A stretch of DNA of 36,294 bases, from positions 1 through 36,294 of the forward strand of contig JAPLOI010000029.1 in NCBI GenBank assembly GCA_026400815.1. Direction: 5' to 3'. How positions within the stretch are numbered: position 1 is the stretch's first letter; every line of letters starts with the position of its first letter. Below are positions 22,027 to 31,996 of the stretch, piece after piece. This DNA comes from Alphaproteobacteria bacterium. GTDB lineage: Bacteria; Pseudomonadota; Alphaproteobacteria; Acetobacterales; Acetobacteraceae. The translations under genes and the position numbers were made by a program. Below the pieces are notes generated by a model. The model was not told the origin of the DNA. It saw only the letters and a list, made by a program, of their open reading frames with translations, and ran no database searches.

Positions 22027-23466
22027 CTACGCCCATCCCTTGGGGGCGCGGAACCCGCCCAGCACATCCTCCAGCATGCCGGCCACCGCGATGGTGCGGC
22101 GGTCGGCGTGCATGGGGCCGACGATCTGGCAGCCGATCGGCAGGCCGGAGTCGGTGCGGCCGAGCGGGGCGGCGGTGGCGGGCAGCAGGGTGGCGCCGAT
22201 CACGCCGGGCCAGAACAGCAATTCGTTCCACTGTGTGCGCACGCCGCCGATCTCGGTGAATTTCTCCCACGGTTCCAGCCCCGGCATGTGCGGCTGGGCG
22301 GGCACGGCGAAGCTGGGGCAGATCAGCACGTCCCACTCGCGGAAGAACGCACCCCACAGGCGGCGCATGCGGGTGCGGCGGTCATTCAGCGTCAGCCAGG
22401 CGCCGTGGGAGAGGCCGACGGCGCGGAGCATCTCTGCCCCTGCGGAGCGGTCATCCGGTTTCAGCGCGGCGACGTGTTCGGCCATGCGCGCTTCCTCCTC
22501 CGGCGGCAGGCGGCTGAAGCTGACGGCGCCGAGCAGGCGCAGATAGAGGCGGAAGGCCTCCGCCGGGTCGATGGAAGGGCGGGCGGTGGTGCTGACGATG
22601 GCACCTTCCTCGGCCAGCGCGGCGCCGGCGGCGAGCACGGCCTGGGTGATTGCGGGGTCGGTGCGGGTGGCGTCGTCTTCCGCCCAGATGGCCACGCGCA
22701 GGCCCGTGGGGGATTTGGGGCCGCGGGGCAGCTTGGCTGCGGTGATGCTGTCCAGCGCATCCGGGCCGGCCAAGATATCCAGCGCCAGGGCGAGATCCCC
22801 GGCGCTGCGGGCCATCGGGCCGATGCAGGCGATGTCCACCTGGCCTTGCCCATCCGCCACCGGGGCGTGGCCGTAAAGCGGCAGCAGGGCGTGGCTGGGC
22901 TTGTGGCCGAACACGCCGCAGGCATGGGCGGGCTGGCGGATGGAGCCGCCGATATCGCTGCCCAGTTCCAGCCCCGTCAGCCCCGCGGCCAGCGCCGCGG
23001 CCGCGCCGCCTGAGGAACCGCCGGGGGAGCGAGACAGGTCCCACGGGTTGTTGGTGGTGCCATGGATCGGGTTGGCCGCCTGCCAATCTTCCAGCATCGG
23101 CGGCACGTTGGTCTTGCCCATCACCACCGCGCCGGCATGGCGCAGGCGCTCCACCACCAGGGCATCGGCGGTGGGAATGCGGCGCAGCGCCTCCACGCCC
23201 CAGGTGGTGGGCAGGCCAGCAACGTCGAAGCTTTCCTTCACCGTCATCGGCACGCCGTGCAGGGGGCCGATGGGGTCCTTCACCTTGTCGAGCGCCTTGG
23301 CCCGGCGGCGGGCGGCCTCGAAATCGCGGACCACCACGGCGTTGAGGCGCGGGTCCAGGCGTTCGATGCGAGCGGCGAAGTGATCAAACGCCTCCACACA
23401 GCCGATCTTGCGCTTGCGCACCATGGCGGCGAGGTGTTTCGCGGAGCGGAAGGCGATGTCGGCCAT
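22027..23466 (-). CDS. Amidase signature family hydrolase
   Basis: 479-aa amidase with the complete Ser-cisSer-Lys triad: Lys77 (MTVKESFD), Ser151/152 (SPGGSSGG) and Ser175 (LGSDIGGSIR). GPLHGVPMTVKE and MGKTNVPPMLEDWQ are typical of 6-aminohexanoate-cyclic-dimer-hydrolase- or GatA-like amidases. It lacks GatB/GatC neighbours, so it is not the glutamyl-tRNA amidotransferase. ATG 23466 with GGAG is chosen over an in-frame TTG at 23478. It differs clearly from the amidase at 2470-3870 and is not a recent duplicate. Substrate unknown. A composite hairpin repeat starts 20 nt upstream of the start codon. Confidence 0.9.
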   Translation of the reverse strand: MADIAFRSAKHLAAMVRKRKIGCVEAFDHFAARIERLDPRLNAVVVRDFEAARRRAKALDKVKDPIGPLHGVPMTVKESFDVAGLPTTWGVEALRRIPTADALVVERLRHAGAVVMGKTNVPPMLEDWQAANPIHGTTNNPWDLSRSPGGSSGGAAAALAAGLTGLELGSDIGGSIRQPAHACGVFGHKPSHALLPLYGHAPVADGQGQVDIACIGPMARSAGDLALALDILAGPDALDSITAAKLPRGPKSPTGLRVAIWAEDDATRTDPAITQAVLAAGAALAEEGAIVSTTARPSIDPAEAFRLYLRLLGAVSFSRLPPEEEARMAEHVAALKPDDRSAGAEMLRAVGLSHGAWLTLNDRRTRMRRLWGAFFREWDVLICPSFAVPAQPHMPGLEPWEKFTEIGGVRTQWNELLFWPGVIGATLLPATAAPLGRTDSGLPIGCQIVGPMHADRRTIAVAGMLEDVLGGFRAPKGWA

Positions 23467-23486
23467 GCGCGTCTCCAAGAAAGGGT

Positions 23487-23609
23487 CTTCTTTTTTCTGA
23501 AGAAAAAAGAAGCAAAAAAGACTTCATTCGTTTGCGCCCGCCCGAGGGCGATCCGCAAACGAATGAAAGTTTTTTGGTTCTTTTTTTCAAAAAAGAACTG
23601 CTTGCTTCC
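23487..23609. repeat. Composite hairpin repeat, copy 5
   Basis: Hairpin A at 23487-23512, a perfect 12-bp palindrome CATTCGTTTGCG / CGCAAACGAATG at 23525-23565, and hairpin B at 23576-23599. B lies 10 nt from the TAA of the minus-strand SDR gene (23610-23612). The element lies between two minus-strand genes, at the 3' end of the SDR gene and upstream of the amidase. Confidence 0.85.
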
Positions 23610-24392
23610 TTAGCCCATCGAAGAGTTGAACGACCCGCCATCCATCACAAGGTTCTGCCCCACGATGAACCCGGCGCTGGCGCTGCACAGGAAGGCGCAG
23701 GCGTCGCCGAACTCCGCGGGGTCGCCGATGCGGCCCGTGGGGTTGCTCTTGCCCACATCGGCCATCGCGTCCTCGAAGCTGCGGCCGGTCTTTTCGGCCA
23801 CGGCCTTGGTGGTGCCGCGGATGCGGTCGGTGTTGAACGGGCCGGGCAGCAGGCCGTTGATGGTCACGTTGTGCTTGCACATCTGCCGCGCCAGGCCGGC
23901 GACGAAGCCGGTGAGGCCGGCGCGGGCGCCGTTGCTGAGGCCCAGATGCGGGATCGGCGACTTCACCGAGGCGGAGGTGATGTTCACGATGCGGCCGAAC
24001 TTGCGCTCCGCCATGCCGTCCACCACCGCCTTGATGAGGAAGATCGGGGTGAGCATGTTGGCGTCGATGGCCTTGATCCAGTCCTCGCGCGCCCAGTTGC
24101 GGAAATCGCCGGGGGGCGGGCCGCCGGCGTTGTTCACCAGGATGTCGGGGTTGGGGCAGGCGCCGAGCGCATCGGCACGGCCCTGGTCGGTACTGATGTC
24201 GCCCACCACGGTGATGACGTTCACCTGATACTTGCTGCGGATTTCCGCGGCGGTGGCCTCCAGCGCTTCGGCGCCACGGGCGGTGATGACGAGATCCACG
24301 CCTTCACGGGCGAGCGAGATGGCGCAGGCACGGCCGAGGCCCTTGCTGGCGGCGCAGACAATGGCCTTGCGGCCGCGAATTCCGAGATCCAT
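23610..24392 (-). CDS. SDR-family protein lacking the usual Tyr-Lys catalytic pair
   Basis: 260-aa short-chain dehydrogenase-like protein. The cofactor motif CAASKGLGRACA (13-24), NNAGGPPPG near 88 and a C-terminal GFIVGQNLVMDGG are normal. The YxxxK motif is missing: S-x13 after Ser140 falls on Ser153, and the lysine position is Arg157 (GLSNGARAG). A subgroup of SDRs with this LSNGAR-type motif exists in bacterial genomes, so it is probably a family trait rather than damage; the activity may differ from classical SDRs. It lies 3 nt after the thioesterase gene in the same operon. Start ATG 24390-24392. Confidence 0.85.
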   Translation of the reverse strand: MDLGIRGRKAIVCAASKGLGRACAISLAREGVDLVITARGAEALEATAAEIRSKYQVNVITVVGDISTDQGRADALGACPNPDILVNNAGGPPPGDFRNWAREDWIKAIDANMLTPIFLIKAVVDGMAERKFGRIVNITSASVKSPIPHLGLSNGARAGLTGFVAGLARQMCKHNVTINGLLPGPFNTDRIRGTTKAVAEKTGRSFEDAMADVGKSNPTGRIGDPAEFGDACAFLCSASAGFIVGQNLVMDGGSFNSSMG

Positions 24393-24395
24393 GGG

Positions 24396-24923
24396 TCAGG
24401 TCTCCTCCAGGTTGGTGATTTTTTGCAGCTCCGCCCGGATCGGGTCCGGGATCGGTACCGGCCGCATGGTGGCGCGGTCGACATAGACATGCACGAAATG
24501 GGCGTGGGCGGAGGCGGCATCCTCATCGTTGCGGAAGATGCCGATGCCGTAGCGCACCGAGGAACGGCCGAGCCTGGTGGTGGCGAGGCCAACGGTGATG
24601 TCGTCGGGGTAGGCGGTCTGGGCCAGGAAGCGGCAGCCGGTGTCGGCAACGATGCCGATGATGGGGCTTTGGCCGATCATCAGGCAGCCATGGTCGATCA
24701 GGAAGCGGTTCACCGCCGTGTCGATCCAGGAATAATACACCACGTTGTTCACGTGGCCGTACACGTCGTTGTCCATCCAGCGGGTGCCGATGCGGTGGAA
24801 CCAGCGGAAGGCGGCACGGGTTGGCACGGGCGGGCGGGCGGGTGGCTGCATCGGGGCCCCGGGACGGTGGGCGGCCAATGAACACCGTTCGCGCGCGGTG
24901 GTCCAGACGGGCGCATTGGACAT
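24396..24923 (-). CDS. Hot-dog acyl-CoA thioesterase (4HBT/YbgC type)
   Basis: 175-aa hot-dog thioesterase. The 4HBT signature FHRIGTRWMDNDVYGHVNNVVYYSW contains the catalytic-type Asp and the GHVNN motif, then FLIDHG and an acyl-binding second half. The N-terminus is uncertain: ATG 24923 gives a Pro/Arg-rich extension of 24 residues, while ATG 24849-24851 starts nearer the domain. It probably hydrolyses an acyl-CoA intermediate handled by the SDR 3 nt downstream. Divergent from copC. Confidence 0.85.
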   Translation of the reverse strand: MSNAPVWTTARERCSLAAHRPGAPMQPPARPPVPTRAAFRWFHRIGTRWMDNDVYGHVNNVVYYSWIDTAVNRFLIDHGCLMIGQSPIIGIVADTGCRFLAQTAYPDDITVGLATTRLGRSSVRYGIGIFRNDEDAASAHAHFVHVYVDRATMRPVPIPDPIRAELQKITNLEET

Positions 24924-24976
24924 GGTGCAGCGGCTTCGGTAGACCGCGGGCGCATTCAGCGAGGACCCGGCTTATC

Positions 24977-25336
24977 GTGATCCGTTTGCCCCGCCGCCGC
25001 TGGCTTGGCCTTGTCGGCCTTGCCGCCCTGCCCCGCCCCGTGCACGCGCATGCCATCCTGGTGGAGAGCGACCCGCCGCATGAGGCGAAAGTGCCGGAAG
25101 GGGAGCGCGTGCTGACCTTCCGCTTCAACGCGCGGCTGGACCGGCTGCGCTCGCGCCTGACGCTGATCGGGGCGGACAAAACCCAAACCGTGCTGGCGCT
25201 GCTGCCGGGGTCGGATGAGGTGCTGTCGGCGCGCGCGGTGCTGGTGCGCGGGCCGGCCACGGTGCGCTGGCAGGTGCTGGCGATGGATGGGCACATCACC
25301 CGCGGCGACGTGCCGTTCACCGTGACAGGCGGCTGA
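24977..25336 (+). CDS. copC: Copper resistance protein CopC
   Basis: 119-aa periplasmic copper-binding protein. The signal peptide (RLPRRRWLGLVGLAALPRPVHA) is cut before His25, which becomes the N-terminal Cu(II) ligand typical of CopC. LVESDPPHEAKVPEGERVLTFRFN and the C-terminal LAMDGHITRGDVPFTV, with His106 as another ligand, complete the family. No Met-rich Cu(I) loop is visible, so this is a Cu(II)-only type. GTG 24977 is the start, with GAGGA upstream. copD begins 1 nt after the stop; together they handle copper import or supply in the periplasm. Confidence 0.88.
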   Translation: MIRLPRRRWLGLVGLAALPRPVHAHAILVESDPPHEAKVPEGERVLTFRFNARLDRLRSRLTLIGADKTQTVLALLPGSDEVLSARAVLVRGPATVRWQVLAMDGHITRGDVPFTVTGG

Positions 25337-25337
25337 C

Positions 25338-26990
25338 GTGGAACTTCTGGTCGATCTGTTCGGCTATCTCTCGATCGTGCTGCACGGGGCAACGCTGGCC
25401 GGGCAGGCGATTGCGCTGGGCGGCGCGCTGTTCCTGGTGCTGCTGGCGCAACCGAAGGCCTGGCTGCTGGGGGCGACCGGGGCGCGCATCAGCGACGGCG
25501 TCGCGCGGCTGGCGGGCTGGGCGGCGCTGGGGATGGCGGCGGCGGAGGCGGCTTCCGTGGCGCTGCCCGCCCTGCTGCTGGCCGATACGCTCCAGATGAG
25601 CCTGATGGATGCGCTGGGCGCACAGTTCGCGCTGGCGGGCATGGCGCGGACGGTGCTGGGGCTGGTGCTGGCGGCGATGCTGTTCGGCATGGGCGGGCGG
25701 GCGCCGTGGTGGCTGGTGCTGCCGGTGGTGCTGGGCGTGCTGGCCACCGCAACGCTTTCCACCCATGCAGCGGCGCGGCTGGAAGGCAGCCTGCCGCTGC
25801 TGGCGGTCTCCGGCATTCATCAGTTCGGCGCGGCGCTGTGGATCGGCGGCATTCCCGCCTTCCTGCTGGCGCTGCGGCGGGCGCAGGTGCCCGGCGCGAT
25901 GGTGGTGGTGGGGGAGCGGTTCTCCACAATTTCCATCATCGGCGTGGCCTGCCTGCTGGGCTCCGCGGGGGCGCTGTGGTGGGCCTATATCGGCGATGTG
26001 CATGGGATGTACGGCACCGCCTATGGCGTGATGGTCTCCGCCAAATCCGCGATGTTCGCCGGCCTGCTGCTGCTGGGGCTGGGCAATTTCCGGCTGATCC
26101 GGCGGCTGAAGCGCGAACGTGGCCAGTCGCCCACGCGGCTGCTGCGCTTCGCGGAGGTGGAGCTGGGCGTGGGCATCGCGATCTTCTTCGCCGCCTCCTC
26201 CATCACCTCCGTGCCGCCGGCGGTGGATCTGCGCGACGACCGGGTGACGATGCAGGAGATCGTGGAGCGCAACTGGCCGCAATGGCCGCGGCTGGAGTCG
26301 CCAGACCACGCGGAGCTGACCCAGCCGGCGCTGCAGGCGAAGCTGGACGCGGAAGCGCGCGAGGCCGGGCGCAAGCCGCAGCTGGCGTTCAACCCGGGCT
26401 CCGGCATCCTGCCGCCGCGCAACGCGGCCGATATCGCGTGGTCGGAATACAACCACCACTGGGCCGGCCTGTTTGTGATCGCGATTGCGCTGCTGGCGCT
26501 GCTGCACCGGGCCGGGCTGGGGATCGCCGGGCACTGGCCGCTGGTGTTCCTGGGGCTGGCCGGATTCCTGTTCTTCCGCTCCGACCCCGAGGCCTGGCCG
26601 CTGGGTGCCGTCTCGCTGATGGACAGCCTGCGCGACGTGGAGGTGCTGCAGCACCGCATGATCGTGTTGCTTCTCGTCGTGTTCGCGCTGTTCGAATGGC
26701 GGGTGCGGATCACCAAGCAGACGTCGGGATGGCAGCCGAAGGTGTTCCCGATCCTGACGGCGGTGGCCGCCACCGCGCTGCTGACGCATTCGCACGCCAT
26801 CGCCAATGTGCGCGAGCAGCTGCTGATCGAGATCACCCACACGCCGCTGGCGCTGGCCGGGCTGGCCGGTGCCTGGGCGCGCTGGCTGGAACTGCGGCTG
26901 GACCCGCCCGGCAACCGCGCCGCCGGGTGGGTGTGGCCGCTGTGCTTCCTGGTAGTGGGGCTGGTGCTGCTGGTCTATCGCGAGGCGTAA
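25338..26990 (+). CDS. copD: Copper resistance/transport membrane protein CopD
   Basis: 550-aa polytopic membrane protein. The N-terminal half has the CopD domain: LSIVLHGATLAGQAIALGGALF, then LSTHAAARLEGSLPLLAVSGIHQFGAALWIGGIPAFLLA, which carries the conserved His residues, and FSTISIIGVACL. A periplasmic insertion (about residues 290-370) and a second helical bundle with HSHAIANVREQLLIEITHTPLALAGL follow, as in long CopD forms. The start is GTG 25338, 1 nt after the copC stop, so the pair is translationally coupled. It is thought to move copper through the inner membrane with CopC. Confidence 0.88.
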   Translation: MELLVDLFGYLSIVLHGATLAGQAIALGGALFLVLLAQPKAWLLGATGARISDGVARLAGWAALGMAAAEAASVALPALLLADTLQMSLMDALGAQFALAGMARTVLGLVLAAMLFGMGGRAPWWLVLPVVLGVLATATLSTHAAARLEGSLPLLAVSGIHQFGAALWIGGIPAFLLALRRAQVPGAMVVVGERFSTISIIGVACLLGSAGALWWAYIGDVHGMYGTAYGVMVSAKSAMFAGLLLLGLGNFRLIRRLKRERGQSPTRLLRFAEVELGVGIAIFFAASSITSVPPAVDLRDDRVTMQEIVERNWPQWPRLESPDHAELTQPALQAKLDAEAREAGRKPQLAFNPGSGILPPRNAADIAWSEYNHHWAGLFVIAIALLALLHRAGLGIAGHWPLVFLGLAGFLFFRSDPEAWPLGAVSLMDSLRDVEVLQHRMIVLLLVVFALFEWRVRITKQTSGWQPKVFPILTAVAATALLTHSHAIANVREQLLIEITHTPLALAGLAGAWARWLELRLDPPGNRAAGWVWPLCFLVVGLVLLVYREA

Positions 26991-27000
26991 GGCGGGCCGC

Positions 27001-27745
27001 TCAGGCCGGCGCGGCCGGTTCGCCCTGGCGGCGGCGATAGCGGTGCAGGCCGAGGCCGAGCAGGCCGGTGGCGAACAGGGCCATCGTGGCCGGTTCCGGC
27101 GTGGCTGTTTCGGGCTGCTGCTCGACGAAGGCGAAGGTTGCCGTGAGGAACGCGTCGGGCACCAGGTTCCTCGGGGTGATGGTGATGGTGTCGCCCACGA
27201 GGCTCCAGGCCAGGTTCGCGTTGAAGTTCTCTTCGGAGATCAGGGTCAGGCCGTTGAAGGCGCCTGGCGTTTGAGAGGTGAAGGCGAAAGTGAACGGCTC
27301 GAGCGGGGTCGGTTCCACATCGGGCGGATACTGCGTTGCGAAGGTGAAGCCGTTGTCCTTGAAGTCGACGCCGACGGACATCACGGAGACGGATTGGGCG
27401 AGACCCCCGCTGTAGGCGAACTCGATGTAGTTGTAGGAATAGAGCGGCGGAGGCCCCTTGGCGTCGCTCTCAAAGCTGAACAGGACGGTATCCTTGACGG
27501 TGACAATCGGGCCGCCCTCGAAGACGACCGAGTTGCCGGCCACGTCGGCCTGTGCCCGCCTGTATGCCGACCGGCATGGAGCCGCCTGCGCTGGTGTTCA
27601 GCGTGGTGAACAGGTTGAGGCCGGGGTTGGCGTTCTGGATGTAGCTGCCTTCGACCTTGACGCCGAGCAGTTGGGCTTCGGCGGGGGCGGCGGTCGCGAT
27701 CAGGGCCGCGGTGGTGACGGCGGCGGCATTGAGCCAGTTCGACAT
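27001..27745 (-). pseudogene. PEP-CTERM protein gene interrupted by a frameshift
   Basis: Two frames make one protein. ATG 27745 gives a signal peptide (SNWLNAAAVTTAALIATAAPAEA|Q) and the start of the mature protein up to MPVGIQAG. From about 27565 down to 27550 the frame changes by +1, and ADVAGNSVVFEGGP... continues to a PEP-CTERM tail (TPEPATMALFATGLLGLGLHRYRRR). Removing one G from the GGG complementary to 27555-27557 would join the frames as IQAAQADVAGNSVVF. It may be a true pseudogene or a base-call error. No sigma-54 site was found in its upstream 150 nt, unlike the PEP-CTERM gene at 12795. Confidence 0.75.
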
Positions 27746-27901
27746 GGGGCGGGGCGTTCCGGAACGAAGAGTGAAAAGTGGGCGGTTGCGGCGAAGAAGG
27801 CGGCCACTTTCAAGGTTCATTTAACGATTTCTGCCGCACCGGCAAGCCGGACGTATCAAAAAAATGCACGCCGCGGTTGGTTCAAGACCAAAAGAAAGAA
27901 T

Positions 27902-28028
27902 CTTCTTTTTCTGAAGAAAAAGAATCAAAAAGACTTTCATGAACTGCGCCCGCCCCTCCTTGGAGAGACGGGCGCAAACGGATAAAAGTTTTTTGGTTCT
28001 TTTTTTCAAAAAAGAACCGCTTGCTTCC
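27902..28028. repeat. Composite hairpin repeat, copy 6
   Basis: Hairpin A (TTCTTTTTC-TGAA-GAAAAAGAA) at 27903-27924, GC palindrome TGCGCCCG / CGGGCGCA at 27945-27976, and hairpin B at 27995-28018. B is 10 nt from the TAA of acs (28029-28031). The short spacer GGAAGCAAGC between stop and hairpin matches that of copy 5. Confidence 0.85.
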
Positions 28029-29960
<1,932 letters not shown>

Positions 29961-29997
29961 GTCTGGGTTTCCCCTGGTTCGCGTTTCGGCGTTTGGA

Positions 29998-30348
29998 TTA
30001 GAGGCCCGCATCGGCGGGCACCAGCACCATGCCGTCCTTGATCTCGATCATAACCTGTTCCAGCCGGTCGCCAAGGCAAGGGCCGCGCAGGCACTCACCG
30101 GTGTCGATCTGGAACTCGGCACCGTGGACGGCGCAGATGATTTTCGAGCGATCGCGGGTGAGGAAACGGTGCGGCGCCCAGTCGAGCGGTACGCCGATAT
30201 GGGGGCAGGAATTGACGTAGACGAACACCTGCTCGCCCTGGCGCACGGCGAACAGGCCGGTGAAGCCGCCGGGCGCAGGATCGAAGCCGCGGGAGTCGCC
30301 GTCGGGAATGTCTTCCAGAGGGCAGAGGGGGCGGAGGGGCTGGATCAT
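29998..30348 (-). CDS. Rieske [2Fe-2S] domain protein
   Basis: 116-aa stand-alone Rieske ferredoxin-like protein. The cluster ligands are visible: Cys48-x-His50 (NSCPHIG) and Cys72-x-x-His75 (ICAVHGAEF), followed by [15 protein letters not shown]. It is probably a soluble electron carrier or small oxygenase component. It lies just upstream of acs on the same strand. The reason for that pairing is unknown. Confidence 0.9.
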   Translation of the reverse strand: MIQPLRPLCPLEDIPDGDSRGFDPAPGGFTGLFAVRQGEQVFVYVNSCPHIGVPLDWAPHRFLTRDRSKIICAVHGAEFQIDTGECLRGPCLGDRLEQVMIEIKDGMVLVPADAGL

Positions 30349-30388
30349 CGGACCGGGAGTGGGTGCGGGGAGGGCAAAGGAAGCAAGG

Positions 30389-30514
30389 GGTCACAGAGAG
30401 CACAGAGGGCCACGGAGAGCACGGAGAAGGATAGGGATTGGAGCATGTGCCGGGTGGCCGCGCTGCAAACGATCTGCTCTGTGCTCTCTGTGGCCCTCTG
30501 TGCTCTCTGTGACC
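30389..30514. repeat. 38-bp inverted repeat built of CACAGAG-like units
   Basis: The left arm 30389-30426 and right arm 30477-30514 are inverted copies differing at only two bases, with a 50-nt loop. Each arm is a run of similar short units (CACAGAG, AGCACAG, GCCACGG). The element sits between the Rieske gene start and the EVE gene stop, both on the minus strand. CACAGAG-type intergenic repeats occur in many unrelated bacterial genomes, as I recall, and are sometimes mis-annotated as short ORFs. Confidence 0.85.
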
Positions 30515-30528
30515 ACTTCGCTTTTTCG

Positions 30529-30951
30529 CTACCCCTTCACCCCACCCAACGCACAGATCGCCACCCAGAATTCCTCCGTGATGGCCATCACGGAAAGCCG
30601 CGACTGGCGGATCAGGGCAAGCTCGGCAAAGGCGGGATCGGCCTTGAGCTGTGCGAGGGTCACGGGCGTCTTCAGCGGCTTCACCGCCTTCATGTCCACG
30701 CAGACCCAATCGCCCTTCTCGCCGGGTTCGATGGTGGGGTCCGGGTAGGCTTCGCGCACCACCTGGACGATGCCCACCACCTCCTTGCCGATGTTGGAGT
30801 GGTAGAAGAAGGCGAGGTCGCCCTTCCTCATGGCCTTGAGGTTGTTCTTGGCCATGTGGTTGCGCACGCCGGTCCAGGGCTCGACCTTGTTTTCCACCTG
30901 CTGCTGCCAGCTGAAGGCGTCGGGCTCGGACTTGACCAGCCAGTGGGCCAT
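30529..30951 (-). CDS. EVE-domain protein (thymocyte nuclear protein 1-like)
   Basis: 140-aa EVE-domain protein, a PUA-like fold thought to bind modified bases. Motifs are HWLVKSEPDAFSW at the N-terminus, then WTGVRNHMAKNNLKAMRKGDLAFFYHSN and VGIVQVVREAYPDPT. ATG 30949-30951 gives the normal start; upstream in-frame sequence to 31035 is not family-like. It stands alone and follows the long inverted repeat. EVE proteins are found near restriction systems in some genomes, but no such genes are seen here. Confidence 0.9.
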   Translation of the reverse strand: MAHWLVKSEPDAFSWQQQVENKVEPWTGVRNHMAKNNLKAMRKGDLAFFYHSNIGKEVVGIVQVVREAYPDPTIEPGEKGDWVCVDMKAVKPLKTPVTLAQLKADPAFAELALIRQSRLSVMAITEEFWVAICALGGVKG

Positions 30952-31067
30952 CGGGGCGGCTTCCTTCGTACGGGAACACGAACGCTGGATGACATAGGGG
31001 CAAGGTGGGCGCCCCGCAAACCCAGGGTGCTTCAAAGCGCGGGCCGCCTCCCGTATGGTGCGCCGCC

Positions 31068-31832
31068 GTGAGCACCTCCCCCGCCATTTCCCCCGCCAGT
31101 GGGCGCAGCCTGCACCGCTTCGCCAATCCCGGCCGCTTCCTGCGGCTTTCGGCGCGCGTGCTGCCGTTCCTGGCGGTGCCGGCGCTGCTGCTGACGCTGG
31201 GCGGGCTGGCCTGGGGGCTGTTCGTGGCGCCGGCGGACTACCAGCAGGGCGACGCGATGCGGATCATCTATATCCACGTGCCGGCGGCCTGGCTGGCAAG
31301 CGGTGGGTATCTGGGGCTGGCGATCTGCGCGCTGCTGTCCCTGGTGTGGCGGCATCCGCTGGCGGACCTGGCGGCGGTGGAGATCGGGCCGGTGGGGGCG
31401 GCGTTCACCGCGCTGTGCCTGGCCACCGGCAGCCTGTGGGGCAAGCCGATGTGGGGCGCCTGGTGGGTGTGGGATGCGCGGCTGACCTCCGTGCTGGTGC
31501 TGTTCTTCCTCTATCTCGGCCACATCGCGCTGGTACGGGCCTTCGATGAGCCGGAGCGCGGCTATCGCGCCGGCGCCATCCTGGCGCTGGTGGGGGTGGT
31601 GAACCTGCCGATCATCAAGTTCTCGGTGGATTGGTGGAACACGCTGCACCAGCCCTCCACCCTCACCGTCACCGGCGCACCGAGCATGCATGTGGACATG
31701 CTGTGGCCGCTGCTGACCTGCATCCTGGGCTTCTCGCTGGGCTTCGCGGCGGTGGTCACGGCGCGGCTGCGGGCGGCGGTGATGGAACGGCGCATCCGCG
31801 GGCTGCTGCTGGCCCAGGCGCAGGGGATCTAA
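31068..31832 (+). CDS. ccmC: Heme exporter/chaperone-interacting protein CcmC
   Basis: 254-aa membrane protein of cytochrome c maturation system I that loads heme onto CcmE. The tryptophan-rich heme-handling motif WWVWDARLTS is at 132-141. A conserved His lies in IIYIHVPAAW (His70) and another in NTLHQPS. It has six hydrophobic helices. The start is GTG 31068, read from the N-terminal sequence; upstream codons are not typical. First of four coupled genes (ccmC-ccmD-ccmE-ccmG). ccmA and ccmB are not in the window upstream. Confidence 0.95.
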   Translation: MSTSPAISPASGRSLHRFANPGRFLRLSARVLPFLAVPALLLTLGGLAWGLFVAPADYQQGDAMRIIYIHVPAAWLASGGYLGLAICALLSLVWRHPLADLAAVEIGPVGAAFTALCLATGSLWGKPMWGAWWVWDARLTSVLVLFFLYLGHIALVRAFDEPERGYRAGAILALVGVVNLPIIKFSVDWWNTLHQPSTLTVTGAPSMHVDMLWPLLTCILGFSLGFAAVVTARLRAAVMERRIRGLLLAQAQGI

Positions 31833-31834
31833 CG

Positions 31835-31996
31835 ATGACCCATCTGCCCTATGTCGCCGCGTCGTACGGGCTGGCCTTGCTGGTGGGGGTGGCGTTCGCC
31901 GCCGATGCCTGGCTGCGCATGCGCCGCGCGGCGCGGCGGCTGGAGGCGATTGACCCCCGGGGCGACCCCCGCCGCAACCGGAAGCGTGCGGGATGA
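31835..31996 (+). CDS. ccmD: Heme exporter protein CcmD
   Basis: 53-aa single-helix protein (YVAASYGLALLVGVAFAADAWL, then an Arg-rich cytoplasmic tail LRMRRAARRLEAIDPRG). CcmD helps release holo-CcmE from CcmABC. It begins 2 nt after the ccmC stop and overlaps ccmE by 4 nt (ATGA). Confidence 0.88.
   Translation: MTHLPYVAASYGLALLVGVAFAADAWLRMRRAARRLEAIDPRGDPRRNRKRAG

Noticed and set aside
30389-30514. CRISPR array
   Set aside because: The units are short, contiguous and arranged as two inverted arms, without regular spacers or cas genes.
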